A stretch of 64,000 bases of DNA, taken from positions 46,552 to 110,551 of the forward strand of contig CAZTEX010000004.1 of NCBI GenBank assembly GCA_964612505.1, written 5' to 3'. The notes below the pieces were generated by a model. It saw only the letters and a list, made by a program, of their open reading frames with translations, was not told the DNA's origin and ran no database searches. Position 1 is the stretch's first letter. Each line of letters begins with the position of its first letter. Shown one piece after another: positions 25,876-33,788 of this stretch. A program made the position numbers and the translations under genes. This stretch comes from JAAZZY01 sp964612505 (GTDB taxonomy: Bacteria; Chlamydiota; Chlamydiia; Chlamydiales; JAAZZY01).

Positions 25876-25916
25876 TTCCCTTTTAAAAAATTAATGCCAT
25901 AAATTCGGAGAAATAA

Positions 25917-26537
25917 ATGTCACGATACAGAGGACCTATAAACCGCATTGCTCGTCGTTTTGGCGCAAATATCTTTGGCCGCGTTCGCAACCCTTTAATT
26001 CATAAGCCCAATCCTGCTGGAGTTCATGGAGCTCGCAGAAAAAAGAAATCAGACTATGGTCTTCAACTTGAAGAAAAACAAAAGCTTAAAGCTATCTACG
26101 GCATGCTTTCTGAAAAGCAGCTGGTAAACTATTTCGCTAAAGCTACTGCTAACAAAGGTCAAGTTGCTAACAATTTGATTGCTTTTCTTGAATGCCGCTT
26201 AGACAACGTTATTTATCGCCTTAAGCTTGCGCCAACTATTTTTGCCGCTCAGCAGCTCGTTTCTCATGGACATATCTTGGTAAACGGCAAAAAAGTCGAT
26301 AGACGTTCATTTATCGTTGCCCCTGGCATGAAGATTTCTATTAAAGAAAAAGCTTCTAAGATTCCGATTGTTCAACAGGCTCTTTCTAATTCTAGCATCT
26401 CAATTCCTGACTATTTCAGTTTTGATGCTAAAAAATTAGAAGGTGAGCTTTTAAAAACACCTGAGCTAGACCAAATAAGTTTCCCGCTCCCTATTAATAT
26501 TCAAACTATTTGCGACTTCTTAGCCCACCATAATTAA
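25917..26537 (+). CDS. rpsD: 30S ribosomal protein S4
   Basis: A 206-residue S4, the primary 16S rRNA-binding protein that nucleates the small subunit. Seen: the N-terminal MSRYRGPINRIARRFG, basic segment GVHGARRKKKSDYGLQLEEKQKLK, and the S4 RNA-binding domain with CRLDNVIYRL and QLVSHGHILVNGKKV. The zinc-finger cysteines seen in some S4 proteins are absent. It stands alone, not in an alpha operon, as in other chlamydiae. Confidence 0.97.
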   Translation: MSRYRGPINRIARRFGANIFGRVRNPLIHKPNPAGVHGARRKKKSDYGLQLEEKQKLKAIYGMLSEKQLVNYFAKATANKGQVANNLIAFLECRLDNVIYRLKLAPTIFAAQQLVSHGHILVNGKKVDRRSFIVAPGMKISIKEKASKIPIVQQALSNSSISIPDYFSFDAKKLEGELLKTPELDQISFPLPINIQTICDFLAHHN

Positions 26538-26549
26538 TAAACAAACAAA

Positions 26550-26589
26550 TTATTTTAATTTAGTTTTAGTTTTAGTTAAATTAAAATAA
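26550..26589. repeat. A/T-only perfect inverted repeat after rpsD
   Basis: Arms TTATTTTAATTTA (26550-26562) and TAAATTAAAATAA (26577-26589) are perfect 13-nt inverted copies around a 14-nt loop made of GTTTTA repeats. It could be a weak terminator for rpsD or part of the promoter region of the next gene. Confidence 0.5.
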
Positions 26590-26660
26590 CTGTTATTATT
26601 TCTCCTCAAACTTACAATTAATCGCCAAAGTTTTAACAATTAATTAGTTTTGAGGAGAAT

Positions 26661-27665
26661 ATGGGTTTACGTTCAATTAATACTACCAATCTTTACCCCA
26701 CTAGTAATAGCGCATCAGTTGGCCCTACTTCCAACCATGCATCAAAAGCTACACTAGACACCAAAGGATATAGCTCATCTATCTCCGCTCTTTCTCCTTT
26801 GGAGAAAATTTCAGGCTTTAACCTTGCACTTACAGCCAGTGCCGCCATAGTTTCAGCATTTACTTTAACTTATTTTGTAACTTCTTCCATGCAAGGATCT
26901 GGTCCAGAGCTTCGGCCAGCAACACCTAACATAACTCAAAATCTAAGTCTTCCAGAAACCCCCATATTACCAGACCTAAATCAAACTTTTGGTCCATGCG
27001 AATACTATTTGCCAAAACCTTCATACCCAACATGGAATGCATCAAATGACATGTGTCCTTTGGCACTAGTTTCTCTTGTAACAGCAGACATCCCCCCTGC
27101 CCAGGTTTTAAAACCTATTGTCAATACCTCTGAACCTTTAGTGAATGTTTCCAAGACTCTGGTCAATATATCAAACAATGTCTCTTCATTAAATCCTTTA
27201 TATCTATTCTTTTCTTCATCTTGCCCCAGCACAAATAAGAAGACCTCCCCTTTACTACCCCTTTCTACAACATCCCCTTCTTTGAGTCCTGTTAATGAGC
27301 TTTTAGAAAAGACTGTTTTTTCTATTAAACGCAATTTAGATGCTATAGATCGACCTTTTGAAAGTGACATTGAAAGAATTATCCGAGATCTTTTTAGATC
27401 TCCTACTCACTACTCTATTTGGCATCATAATACAGGTTACACGGCCTATGTTGTTTCCCTTTTAGCAAAATTGCAAGAACCACAGGTTTGTAAGCAATTA
27501 CAAGTTTTTATTAGTTCAACGACCGATGATATTCCTCCTCTGGAAAAACCAACCTTCAAAGAGCTCTTTACAAATTACATAAGTCAATCAGGGCCGTTTC
27601 GACAAGAGACAAAAGCTGTTCTTGAAGAGGCGTCTCAAAATTGCCAGACTGATTTGCTTCAATAG
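26661..27665 (+). CDS. Uncharacterised single-span membrane protein
   Basis: A 334-residue protein I do not recognise. Residues 1-50 are Ser/Thr/Asn-rich without a signal peptide. A single hydrophobic segment lies at about residues 51-72 (FNLALTASAAIVSAFTLTYFV). Then comes a Pro/Ser/Thr/Asn-rich stretch (75-215) and a helical C-terminal domain (215-334: IERIIRDLFRSP, YTAYVVSLLAKL). A strong GAGGAG site precedes the ATG. It is inserted between rpsD and murJ, which are neighbours in recalled Chlamydiaceae order. The polar N terminus plus membrane span would fit an inclusion-membrane or secreted protein, but this is speculation. Confidence 0.65.
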   Translation: MGLRSINTTNLYPTSNSASVGPTSNHASKATLDTKGYSSSISALSPLEKISGFNLALTASAAIVSAFTLTYFVTSSMQGSGPELRPATPNITQNLSLPETPILPDLNQTFGPCEYYLPKPSYPTWNASNDMCPLALVSLVTADIPPAQVLKPIVNTSEPLVNVSKTLVNISNNVSSLNPLYLFFSSSCPSTNKKTSPLLPLSTTSPSLSPVNELLEKTVFSIKRNLDAIDRPFESDIERIIRDLFRSPTHYSIWHHNTGYTAYVVSLLAKLQEPQVCKQLQVFISSTTDDIPPLEKPTFKELFTNYISQSGPFRQETKAVLEEASQNCQTDLLQ

Positions 27666-27668
27666 AAA

Positions 27669-29267
27669 TTATGAAGAGTTTCTTTTTAGAAAAGGAAGAT
27701 AGTGCAAAAGTGCTAAGATTTCGCGGACTCTAAAAATAGCTGCCAAACTAAAGAGAAAGCTTAAAAAAATACTCACTTGCCATAAGAAAATTTGCCCTTG
27801 TATTTTAAAGCCTCTTGGAAAGTAAAGTAACCCATGATTCCCCGCACTCCAGACAATAGATAAATAATAGCTCGCTGCCGCACAAATCAAACAAAGAACG
27901 ATGATTTGCAAAGCGGAGCTTAAAAAGCGCTTAAACTTTTTAAATGCGACGCCTTGTGTTAAAAAATAAAATAGATAAATAGCCTGGACCCAACTACTGA
28001 TGGAAGTAGCTAAAGCAACGCTCCAGGTTGGCCATCTTAAAACTAAGGCAAAAAGGATATTTAAAATAACATTGAGAACAAGCGCCATGATGGAAGCGCG
28101 AGTGGTGCGATCGTAATTATTTTGCACATAAAACGCAGGTCCTAAAATCAAAATAAGCCCTTGTGGCAAAAGTCCTAAAACATAGCCCCATAAACAATAA
28201 GTTGTTTCTGTGGCAGAGATAAAATTAAACTCCCCTCTTCCATAAAGCAAGTTCACGCAAGCGGGTGCTGCCAGCATTAATGCCGTAAGGCAAGGCATTA
28301 AAAGGCCTACCGCTCGGCTGAGTGAAAAGTTTAGTAGATGCACATAATCATCATGACTACGATTAAAAGCGCGAGCTAGTGAAGGTAAAATCGCTCCAGC
28401 CATGGCAACTCCAAACAATGCTAAAGGAACTTGCTGAATTCGGATGGCATACCAAAGATAGGCTGGTCCCTCCAAACTTACAAGCCGAGAAAAAAGAGCA
28501 TCTAAAGCACTGTTAATTTGCGTAGTTGAAACGCCAATAATTCCAAGGCCTAAAGGTTTCGCAACTGTATAAAAGCTAGATTTAAAACGACTTAAATTAA
28601 ATTTCAAATTCTCTAAAAAATGACTCTTTAAACAACTATAAACCTGTGGCAAAAGCAGACACATTTGAGCCGCAAGGCCCACTAAAATCCAAATCGATAA
28701 GTGAAACATTGCTCGATCAATAGCTTGATTTTTTAAAAACCAAACACCCGCAATCCAAAATAGATTAAAGACCGCAGGCGATAATGCTGGGAGAAAAAAT
28801 ACATTATGACACTGCAGTAATGAACTACAAAAGGCTGCATTACAAATAAAAAGTAAGGAGGGCAATAAAATCATCGTCAAAAAGATAATTTGAGCATTAG
28901 CAGGGCTCAAAATGTTTCTTGATAAAAGCCCCCCAAGGAGAAGTTCACAAAAAACGATAAGCACAGTTAAAGCAATGCCCAGAAGAATGGATAAATCGAT
29001 AAAAAAGCGACTTGCCTCTCCCTCTGATTGAATACGTATCTTTTCATATGCTGGAACAAAAGCCGCATGCATAGCTCCCTCTCCAAAAATCCGCCGCAGA
29101 AGACTTGAAAAGCGAAACGCAACCATCAATGCAGCGATGGCGGCGCTCGACCCAAAGGCATAGGCTGTTAAAACATCTCTTAAAAGCCCCGTGACACGAC
29201 TTAAGATCGTCCCTGAAAAAAAGACTTGCGTCGAGCGCTCAATAATTTTTTTTTCAGCAAACGTCAT
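27669..29267 (-). CDS. murJ: Lipid II flippase MurJ
   Basis: A 532-residue MOP-superfamily membrane protein (MviN) that flips lipid II across the inner membrane for peptidoglycan synthesis. Seen: about 14 hydrophobic segments, the N-terminal RVTGLLRDVLTAYAFG and the diagnostic RRIFGEGAMHAAFVPAYE (TM2 loop), and RIQQVPLALFGVAMAGAILPSLARA around TM8. The frame extends upstream to a TTG at 29312, but the ATG at 29267 gives the usual start MTFAEKKIIERST. It is divergent from nfo over a 113-nt gap, as I recall for CT624/CT625. Confidence 0.92.
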   Translation of the reverse strand: MTFAEKKIIERSTQVFFSGTILSRVTGLLRDVLTAYAFGSSAAIAALMVAFRFSSLLRRIFGEGAMHAAFVPAYEKIRIQSEGEASRFFIDLSILLGIALTVLIVFCELLLGGLLSRNILSPANAQIIFLTMILLPSLLFICNAAFCSSLLQCHNVFFLPALSPAVFNLFWIAGVWFLKNQAIDRAMFHLSIWILVGLAAQMCLLLPQVYSCLKSHFLENLKFNLSRFKSSFYTVAKPLGLGIIGVSTTQINSALDALFSRLVSLEGPAYLWYAIRIQQVPLALFGVAMAGAILPSLARAFNRSHDDYVHLLNFSLSRAVGLLMPCLTALMLAAPACVNLLYGRGEFNFISATETTYCLWGYVLGLLPQGLILILGPAFYVQNNYDRTTRASIMALVLNVILNILFALVLRWPTWSVALATSISSWVQAIYLFYFLTQGVAFKKFKRFLSSALQIIVLCLICAAASYYLSIVWSAGNHGLLYFPRGFKIQGQIFLWQVSIFLSFLFSLAAIFRVREILALLHYLPFLKRNSS

Positions 29268-29380
29268 AATAGTTGTAAAGATTTTCTTAAAAACGGAGAC
29301 ATAAAAAGCCAAATGAAACTTATTGTCAACATATCAAATCATTGATAATCTATTTGTTCTATTCAAAGCAAAATATTTTC

Positions 29381-30229
29381 ATGGAAGTATTGATAGGTGC
29401 TCATACATCTGCGTCAGGCGGCGTTCATAACGCTCTTATTCACGGGGAAGAAATTGGCGCTAACACTATCCAATTATTCACCAGCAATCAAAAGCAATGG
29501 CAAGGAAAAAAATATTCTCAAGAAGAATTAGATCAATGGTTTGAATACCGAGATAAAACCCAGATTAAAAAGATCATGAGCCATGACAGCTACCTGATCA
29601 ATTTAGGGTGTCCTAATGAAGAAAACCTAGTTAAAAGTCGAAAAGCATTTTCTCAAGAGATTGAGCGTTGTAATCTTTTAAAAATCTCGTATCTTAATTT
29701 TCATCCAGGGGCTGCCCTTGATAGCAGTGTGGAGCAGTGCCTTGAGACCATTGTAGAAAGTTTAATGCTCGCCCGCCCGTTATTAATTGACTCGGATCTT
29801 AAACTGCTAATTGAAGCTACAGCTGGGCAAGGCTCGACAGTGGGACATTCTTTTGAGCAACTAGGATACATAATCGAGCAAACAAAAAATGAGCTTCCAA
29901 TTGGAGTCTGCATTGATACTTGCCATCTTTTTGCGGCAGGTTATGATCTCTCTACAAAAGAAGCCTGGGAAGCCACCTTAAATAAATTTGATAAGTCTGT
30001 AGGCCTTGATTTCTTATATGCCATTCATGTCAATGATTCCAAATATGGTTTAGGATCGCGTAAAGACAGGCACGCACCTCTTGGAGAGGGTGAAATCGGC
30101 ATTGAGGGTTTTAAAGCGATGATGAGACATCCCAAACTAAAACATCTACCTAAATATTTAGAAACTCCAGGTGGTATGGACGCATGGAAAGATGAAATAT
30201 TATTGCTTAGGAGTTTTTTAAGCACATGA
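29381..30229 (+). CDS. nfo: Endonuclease IV (AP endonuclease)
   Basis: A 282-residue TIM-barrel zinc enzyme that cuts 5' to abasic sites in base-excision repair. Seen: the start MEVLIGAHTSASGGVHNAL, NFHPGAALDSS, the signature LLIEATAGQGSTVG, GVCIDTCHLFAAGYDL, and HVNDSKYGLGSRKDRHAPLGEG with metal-ligand His and Asp residues. The frame opens with a TTG at 29342; the ATG at 29381 matches family starts. asnS begins just after its stop. Confidence 0.94.
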   Translation: MEVLIGAHTSASGGVHNALIHGEEIGANTIQLFTSNQKQWQGKKYSQEELDQWFEYRDKTQIKKIMSHDSYLINLGCPNEENLVKSRKAFSQEIERCNLLKISYLNFHPGAALDSSVEQCLETIVESLMLARPLLIDSDLKLLIEATAGQGSTVGHSFEQLGYIIEQTKNELPIGVCIDTCHLFAAGYDLSTKEAWEATLNKFDKSVGLDFLYAIHVNDSKYGLGSRKDRHAPLGEGEIGIEGFKAMMRHPKLKHLPKYLETPGGMDAWKDEILLLRSFLST

Positions 30230-30243
30230 TTGAGGAAATGGTT

Positions 30244-31617
30244 ATGACAAACACAAAAATAAAATATTTAATTCAAGAAGATTCAACCTATAAACCTGGC
30301 GCATCAGTCATGATTCAAGGATGGGTTCGCACACTTCGAGATCAAAAGCAATTTGCTTTTATTGAACTCAATGATGGAAGTTGCCTTGCCAATATCCAAG
30401 TGATTTTAAAAAATGATCTTCCTAATTACAGTGACATTATTGCTACAGTTTCAACAGGAGCAGCTCTGAAAATAGAAGGTCATCTTGTCGAAAGTCCAGG
30501 TAAAGGGCAAAATATTGAAATTGCTGCTAGCAAGATTGAAATTGTAGGCCTCTGTGATGAAAGCTATCCTTTGCAAAAGAAACGACACTCATTTGAATTT
30601 TTAAGGACGATTGCTCATCTAAGAGCTCGAACTAATACTTTAGGAGCAGTCTCCCGTATTCGCAATGCTCTTTTTTTCTCCTCTCACCGCTTTTTCCAAG
30701 AACGCGACTTTATTTCTGTACAAACTCCTATTATCACCGCTTCAGATTGTGAAGGGGCTGGAGAGATGTTTCGCGTCACCACCCTGAAAGAGGGAGAAAA
30801 AGATCCTGCTAACGACTTTTTTGGAAAATCAGCTTATCTGACAGTATCAGGACAGCTCAATGCAGAGGCCTATGCGTTGGCCCTTTCCAATGTTTACACT
30901 TTTGGTCCCACTTTTCGAGCTGAAAATTCAAACACCTCTCGTCACCTTGCAGAATTTTGGATGTTAGAACCTGAAGTGGCTTTTGCTGATTTAAAAGATA
31001 TTTACACGCTCGCTCAAGACTATCTGCAATATGTGCTCAGAGATCTTTTAAACCACCATATGGGCGACTTAAGTTTGTTTAATCAATTTGTGGCTCCAGG
31101 ACTGATTGAAAAGCTTGAGCAAGTAGCCACCAAACCTTTTGAAATTTTAGAATACACTGAAGCAGTACGTATTTTAGAAAAAACAAAACACAAATTTGAA
31201 TTTCCTATTTACTGGGGAGTCGATCTTCAATCTGAACACGAGCGCTATCTTGTCGAAGAACATTTTAAAGGCCCTGCTATCGTGATTAACTATCCTAAGC
31301 AAATTAAAGCCTTTTATATGCGCAATAACGAAGATGGTAAAACATGTGCTGCCATGGACGTTTTGTGTCCAGGAATCGGAGAGATGATTGGGGGTTCTCA
31401 ACGTGAAGAACGCTATGACGTTTTAGTTGAGAAAATTCAATCGATGAAACTCGATGTAGAAGCCTATCAGTGGTATTTAGACTTGCGTCGCTTTGGTGGA
31501 GTACCTCATGCAGGATTTGGTCTCGGATTTGAAAGACTGATTCAATATGCAACAGGAATGGAAAATATCCGCGATGTGATCCCTTTTCCAAGAGCTCCCA
31601 AGCAAGCAGAGTTTTAA
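30244..31617 (+). CDS. asnS: Asparagine-tRNA ligase
   Basis: A 457-residue class IIb synthetase. Seen: the N-terminal OB anticodon-binding domain (SVMIQGWVRTLRDQKQFAFIELNDGS), motif 2 (FGPTFRAENSNTSRHLAEFWMLEPE, split by loop) and motif 3 (AGFGLGFERLIQYATG). The TSRHLAEFWMLEPE form identifies AsnRS and not AspRS. An in-frame ATG overlaps the nfo stop (30226), but GAGGA at 30232-30236 sits 7 nt before the ATG at 30244, which I prefer. Chlamydiaceae, as I recall, make Asn-tRNA by GatCAB amidation and lack AsnRS. Its 3' end overlaps hemA by 4 bp. Confidence 0.92.
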   Translation: MTNTKIKYLIQEDSTYKPGASVMIQGWVRTLRDQKQFAFIELNDGSCLANIQVILKNDLPNYSDIIATVSTGAALKIEGHLVESPGKGQNIEIAASKIEIVGLCDESYPLQKKRHSFEFLRTIAHLRARTNTLGAVSRIRNALFFSSHRFFQERDFISVQTPIITASDCEGAGEMFRVTTLKEGEKDPANDFFGKSAYLTVSGQLNAEAYALALSNVYTFGPTFRAENSNTSRHLAEFWMLEPEVAFADLKDIYTLAQDYLQYVLRDLLNHHMGDLSLFNQFVAPGLIEKLEQVATKPFEILEYTEAVRILEKTKHKFEFPIYWGVDLQSEHERYLVEEHFKGPAIVINYPKQIKAFYMRNNEDGKTCAAMDVLCPGIGEMIGGSQREERYDVLVEKIQSMKLDVEAYQWYLDLRRFGGVPHAGFGLGFERLIQYATGMENIRDVIPFPRAPKQAEF

Positions 31618-32618
31618 ATTACTGACAAAAATTTTTCTACTTTTTTGTTTTTATTGCTAAAAATTTGCCTCTGTAAAGAGACGGCCTCCCCAATTTGTTT
31701 TTCCATTTCGATATGATTATAAGAATGGAGTTGGCAGGCCTCTTTAGCTATCTTGCTGATTTGATCAATATTAAAAAGTTGAATGTTGGGCGTTTTGCCA
31801 ACACTTGGACAAACATTTCTTGGAACACTTAAGTCGATAATCATTTTTGGTTTAGAGGCAGAAACACAAGCATTTTGGATTAAATATTCATAAGAATGAG
31901 TCGCGACGACAACCCCATCATAGTCGACCCAATTCTCTAGCTTATTCCAGGGCAAAAACCCTATCTTTAATTTTTGTGCAATTTCTAAGGCTTTTTTTTC
32001 ACTTCGATTTGTTAAACTGACAGCATAATTTGCATTGTTCATTTTTCCAATGATTTGTAAATTAATCTTAGAAGCTCCTACAAACAAAATTTTGGGTTTT
32101 GCTGAAACCATTCGCAACTCATTTTGTAGTTTAAAGACCGTGTCTACAAAATTGGGATTCTTCGTTTGAATCGGAATTTTTTGACGCAGTTCTTTGCTAA
32201 TTTTTAAACTTTTTTGGAAAACAAAATGTAACTCTTTAGAACATGTGCCATTTTGTTGAGCCGCTTGATAGGCCTGTTTCACCTGTCCTTGAATCTCTGT
32301 TTCTGCAAAAATAGCACTGTCAAGTCCGCTGGTTACTTTGACTAAATGCTCAAAGCAATCTTTTCCAAAGTAAGAATAGAGCTTATAGCGCGAGCTTTGA
32401 TTATATTCAGAGGTAAAATCATGAAGTAAATGACTGTGGGTTTCTGTTAAACTCGGAGAATGGAAATAAACCTCAAAGCGATTACAAGTCATCAGAATCA
32501 CTTTGGAAAAGGGATGCAAAAAGCGTTGAAATTGCATCCTTTCTAAATTTTTAACTAAGGTCTCTCTAAAATTTAAATCAGCGCTTTTATAATTTACGCC
32601 AATAATTCCAATATCCAT
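31614..32618 (-). CDS. hemA: Glutamyl-tRNA reductase (short chlamydial type)
   Basis: A 334-residue enzyme that reduces glutamyl-tRNA to glutamate-1-semialdehyde, the entry to tetrapyrrole synthesis. Seen: the start MDIGIIGVNYKSADLNFRE, the nucleophile in LMTCNRFEVYF (Cys45), SGLDSAIFAETEIQGQVKQAY, and an NADPH-binding segment ILFVGASKINLQIIG. The protein ends soon after the Rossmann domain and lacks most of the C-terminal dimerisation helix region found in about 420-residue relatives. I recall chlamydial HemA being similarly short, so this is probably not truncation. Neighbours gyrB2-gyrA2 agree with CT662-CT661-CT660. Confidence 0.9.
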   Translation of the reverse strand: MDIGIIGVNYKSADLNFRETLVKNLERMQFQRFLHPFSKVILMTCNRFEVYFHSPSLTETHSHLLHDFTSEYNQSSRYKLYSYFGKDCFEHLVKVTSGLDSAIFAETEIQGQVKQAYQAAQQNGTCSKELHFVFQKSLKISKELRQKIPIQTKNPNFVDTVFKLQNELRMVSAKPKILFVGASKINLQIIGKMNNANYAVSLTNRSEKKALEIAQKLKIGFLPWNKLENWVDYDGVVVATHSYEYLIQNACVSASKPKMIIDLSVPRNVCPSVGKTPNIQLFNIDQISKIAKEACQLHSYNHIEMEKQIGEAVSLQRQIFSNKNKKVEKFLSVI

Positions 32619-32719
32619 TCTATCACAAAGTGATGTTCAAAAAATTGCTTATAAAAAAGAATTCCTTTCTTGACGAGCTTTAATCTCTTTTTCGTCAAAA
32701 GCTGCTTTTAAAAGCTAGA

Positions 32720-33712
32720 TCACTCTAAACCAACGAGCATTTGCTGCAATTGATCAAGTCCCAGCCACTCTTTATTATTATCGGAGCGGTACTCAAAACC
32801 TTCGCCAACTCCATTTTCAAATTGATTAGGATAACTATTAGGTTTAACAACGTAGTGATCGGGATATTCTGAAGCAAATTTAGCCTCTTCTTGAGTAATT
32901 AAATGTTCATGAAGCTTTTCTCCAGGACGTATGCCATAAGTTTTTAAAGGTAAGTGAGGCGCTAGTACTTTGGCAAGATCTGCAATTTTCATACTGGGCA
33001 ATTTGGGCACAAAGATCTCTTCACCTTTCATCATTACAAAACATTGCATGACAAACTCTGCAGCTTGCTCCATCGTAATCCAAAAACGGGTCATTCGTCC
33101 ATCGGTGATGGGCAAAAATTCGGCGTTATCTTTAATTAGTTTTTGCCAACGTGGCACTAAGCTTCCTTTGGAACCCAGTACATTACCATAGCGGACAACG
33201 GAAAATTTAGGTTCTTCTCGATCTCCTACGTAGACTTTTCCAGATAAAATGAGTTTATCGGCACATAATTTAGTAGCCCCATAAAGATTCACAGGAGCTG
33301 CAGCTTTATCTGTTGAAAGAGCAATAACTCTCTTTACATTGGATGAAATGGCCACATCTAAGACATTCATCGTTCCAATGATATTGGTCTTAATAAATTC
33401 AGTCGGATTATATTCGGCTACCGGAACTTGTTTGAGAGCCGCAGCATGAACAATATAGTCTACATCTCTAAATGCAAGATAAAGTCTTTCTTTATCACGA
33501 ATATCTCCCAAAAAATAACGAAGACAAGGCAACCGAAAAATGGGTGATGAATCTTGCATTTGACTGTGTTTCCACTCATCTCTGCTAAAGACAATCACTT
33601 TTTTAGGCTTACTTACTTGCAATAGCTTATAAATAAACGCTTGGCCAAAACTTCCAGATCCTCCTGTAATTAAAATAGTTTTGTTGGTAAAAAAAGTATT
33701 ATAATCTATCAT
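32720..33712 (-). CDS. pseB: UDP-GlcNAc 4,6-dehydratase (PseB/FlaA1-like)
   Basis: A 330-residue extended SDR. Seen: the cofactor motif ITGGSGSFGQAF, VFSRDEWKHSQM, YFLGDIRDKERL, HAAALKQVPVAEYNP, ALSTDKAAAPVNLYGATKL (catalytic Asp/Lys and YxxxK), RYGNVLGSKGSLVP and TRFWITMEQAAEFV. This matches the soluble inverting dehydratase that starts pseudaminic acid synthesis, or CapD/FlaA1-type sugars. No pseC, pseF-I or glycosyltransferase lies nearby, so the pathway is uncertain. It sits between hemA and gyrB2, which are adjacent in the Chlamydiaceae order I recall, suggesting an insertion. Confidence 0.88.
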   Translation of the reverse strand: MIDYNTFFTNKTILITGGSGSFGQAFIYKLLQVSKPKKVIVFSRDEWKHSQMQDSSPIFRLPCLRYFLGDIRDKERLYLAFRDVDYIVHAAALKQVPVAEYNPTEFIKTNIIGTMNVLDVAISSNVKRVIALSTDKAAAPVNLYGATKLCADKLILSGKVYVGDREEPKFSVVRYGNVLGSKGSLVPRWQKLIKDNAEFLPITDGRMTRFWITMEQAAEFVMQCFVMMKGEEIFVPKLPSMKIADLAKVLAPHLPLKTYGIRPGEKLHEHLITQEEAKFASEYPDHYVVKPNSYPNQFENGVGEGFEYRSDNNKEWLGLDQLQQMLVGLE

Positions 33713-33788
33713 TCTTTGGTCTTCCTTGATAAAAAGTCTCCTTTTACTCAGAATGAAGTTTTTTTAAAACTAATACTTTTCAAACTCT

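Noticed and set aside
31614..32618. hemA as a truncated pseudogene
   Set aside because: Short length agrees with recalled chlamydial HemA; catalytic Cys and NADPH domain are intact.
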